Shown one piece after another: positions 5,323-5,809 of a DNA stretch of 5,809 bases. The stretch is from JABJJH01 sp047631095 (lineage in GTDB: Bacteria > Pseudomonadota > Alphaproteobacteria > UBA8366 > GCA-2717185). The stretch spans positions 1 through 5,809 of the forward strand of contig JBLHZD010000267.1 of assembly GCA_047631095.1 (NCBI GenBank), in the 5' to 3' direction. Made by a program: the position numbers and the translations under genes. Positions within the stretch are counted from its first letter, which is position 1; every line of letters starts with the position of its first letter. The notes below the pieces were generated by a model. The model did not search any database. It saw only the letters and a program-made list of their open reading frames with translations, and had not been told where the DNA came from.

Positions 5323-5809
5323 ATGGACGCTGAAAACCAGGACGCAGAGCGCCCTTTTGCCGACGAGAAGCAACTCGCTCGCCTCAAAAAAGATGTCCGC
5401 CAATGGAATTCCTGGCGAGAATATCATCCAGACACACCTATACAACTTGCAGGGGTCAATCTAGAAATTGCCAATCTCGGAGATGCGGATCTTAGAGAAG
5501 CAGATCTCAGAGTGGCCAGTCTCAGAGGAGCCTATCTCGAGGGGGCTAATTTAGAGGGGGCCACTCTCGAGGACGCCAATTTCGAGGAAGCAAATCTTAG
5601 GAGAGCTAATCTCGGAGGAGCAGATCTCAGGAGCGTTAATCTCGGAGGAGCAGATCTCAGAGAGGCCAATCTCGGGAGAACTAATCTCGAGGAGAGCAAT
5701 CTCAAAGGAGCAGATTGGACTTGTCCCGAAAAAGTGCCGGATACTTATATCATTTACGCGGCCATCCTTTCAAACGCGAGAGGGCTTTTGCCAGCTAACG
5801 TCGAATGCC
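5323..5809 (+). CDS. Pentapeptide-repeat protein, N-terminal part, cut by the window edge
   Basis: The frame is open from ATG 5323 to the right edge (162 codons and one base). Residues 1-27 are charged and probably helical. Residues 28-39 (WNSWREYHPDTP) match a short W-N-x-W-R...P module that I recall preceding pentapeptide repeats in other bacterial proteins. Eighteen tandem A(D/N)Lxx units follow, with central Leu (Phe87, Trp132) every five residues from 47 to 132, predicting about 4.5 turns of a right-handed quadrilateral beta-helix. After the repeats comes a non-repeat stretch (133-162) whose function I do not recognise; the C-terminus is outside. No signal peptide is visible. AAGGGG (5308-5313) lies 9 nt upstream. 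Arginine is AGA/AGG in 9 of 13 codons, unlike guaB. QnrB and MfpA show the fold can mimic DNA and bind gyrase, but that cannot be assumed here. Confidence 0.93.
   Translation, partial: MDAENQDAERPFADEKQLARLKKDVRQWNSWREYHPDTPIQLAGVNLEIANLGDADLREADLRVASLRGAYLEGANLEGATLEDANFEEANLRRANLGGADLRSVNLGGADLREANLGRTNLEESNLKGADWTCPEKVPDTYIIYAAILSNARGLLPANVEC
5455..5724 (+). repeat. 15-bp-period tandem repeat encoding 18 pentapeptides
   Basis: The coding strand shows a 15-bp period built on variants of GCNAATCTCGNAGGA. Two higher-order units are identical over 24 bp (5607-5630 and 5637-5660, 30 bp apart), pointing to recent duplication of a two-pentapeptide block. Most units differ at the third bases and at the variable positions of the repeat, so the rest of the array is older. 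Confidence 0.9.

Noticed and set aside
5455..5724. Could the regular 15-bp repeats be a CRISPR array or satellite?
   Set aside because: The units are contiguous and in frame, and encode A(D/N)Lxx pentapeptides with no spacers, so this is a coding repeat.

Overview
The window looks like the chromosome of an alphaproteobacterium. The evidence is a compact block of housekeeping genes read from the minus strand (ppx/gppA - rlmE - guaB - GNAT - guaA), a short Ppx/GppA protein without the extra C-terminal HD domain, an RlmE with a long basic N-terminal tail, and moderately GC-rich genes that mostly use CGN arginine codons. I cannot name a genus.

Layout, left to right. Positions 1-547 (minus) hold the N-terminal 182 codons of GMP synthase (guaA), cut by the window edge. 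Positions 599-1150 (minus) encode a GNAT-family N-acetyltransferase lying between guaA and guaB. Positions 1195-2658 (minus) are a complete IMP dehydrogenase (guaB). The 220-bp gap at 2659-2878 holds a plausible guaB promoter and, just upstream of it, a perfect 7-6-7 inverted repeat. Positions 2879-3694 (minus) are rlmE (23S rRNA U2552 2'-O-methyltransferase) and 3727-4827 (minus) a Ppx/GppA exopolyphosphatase / guanosine pentaphosphatase. These two are 32 bp apart and probably co-transcribed. A candidate promoter for ppx lies at 4883-4910.

Right of ppx the orientation changes. A tRNA-Gln(CTG) with encoded CCA lies at 5035-5108 (plus). Beyond it is what looks like an accessory segment. A 38-codon reading frame (5125-5241, minus) with a perfect AGGAGG ribosome-binding site is divergent from a pentapeptide-repeat protein gene (5323 to beyond 5809, plus). 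The two are separated by a compact AT-rich regulatory region with nested inverted repeats of TATCTA/TAGATA. The pentapeptide gene uses mostly AGA/AGG for arginine, unlike guaB, and contains recently duplicated repeat units.

Functional picture: guaB and guaA catalyse the two steps from IMP to GMP. The neighbouring Ppx/GppA protein belongs to a family that acts on polyphosphate and pppGpp, and (p)ppGpp is a known inhibitor of GMP synthesis, so the block joins purine supply, stringent response and ribosome maturation (rlmE). The most likely place for something undescribed is the segment after the tRNA: the small basic ORF, its divergent operator region and the pentapeptide-repeat protein.
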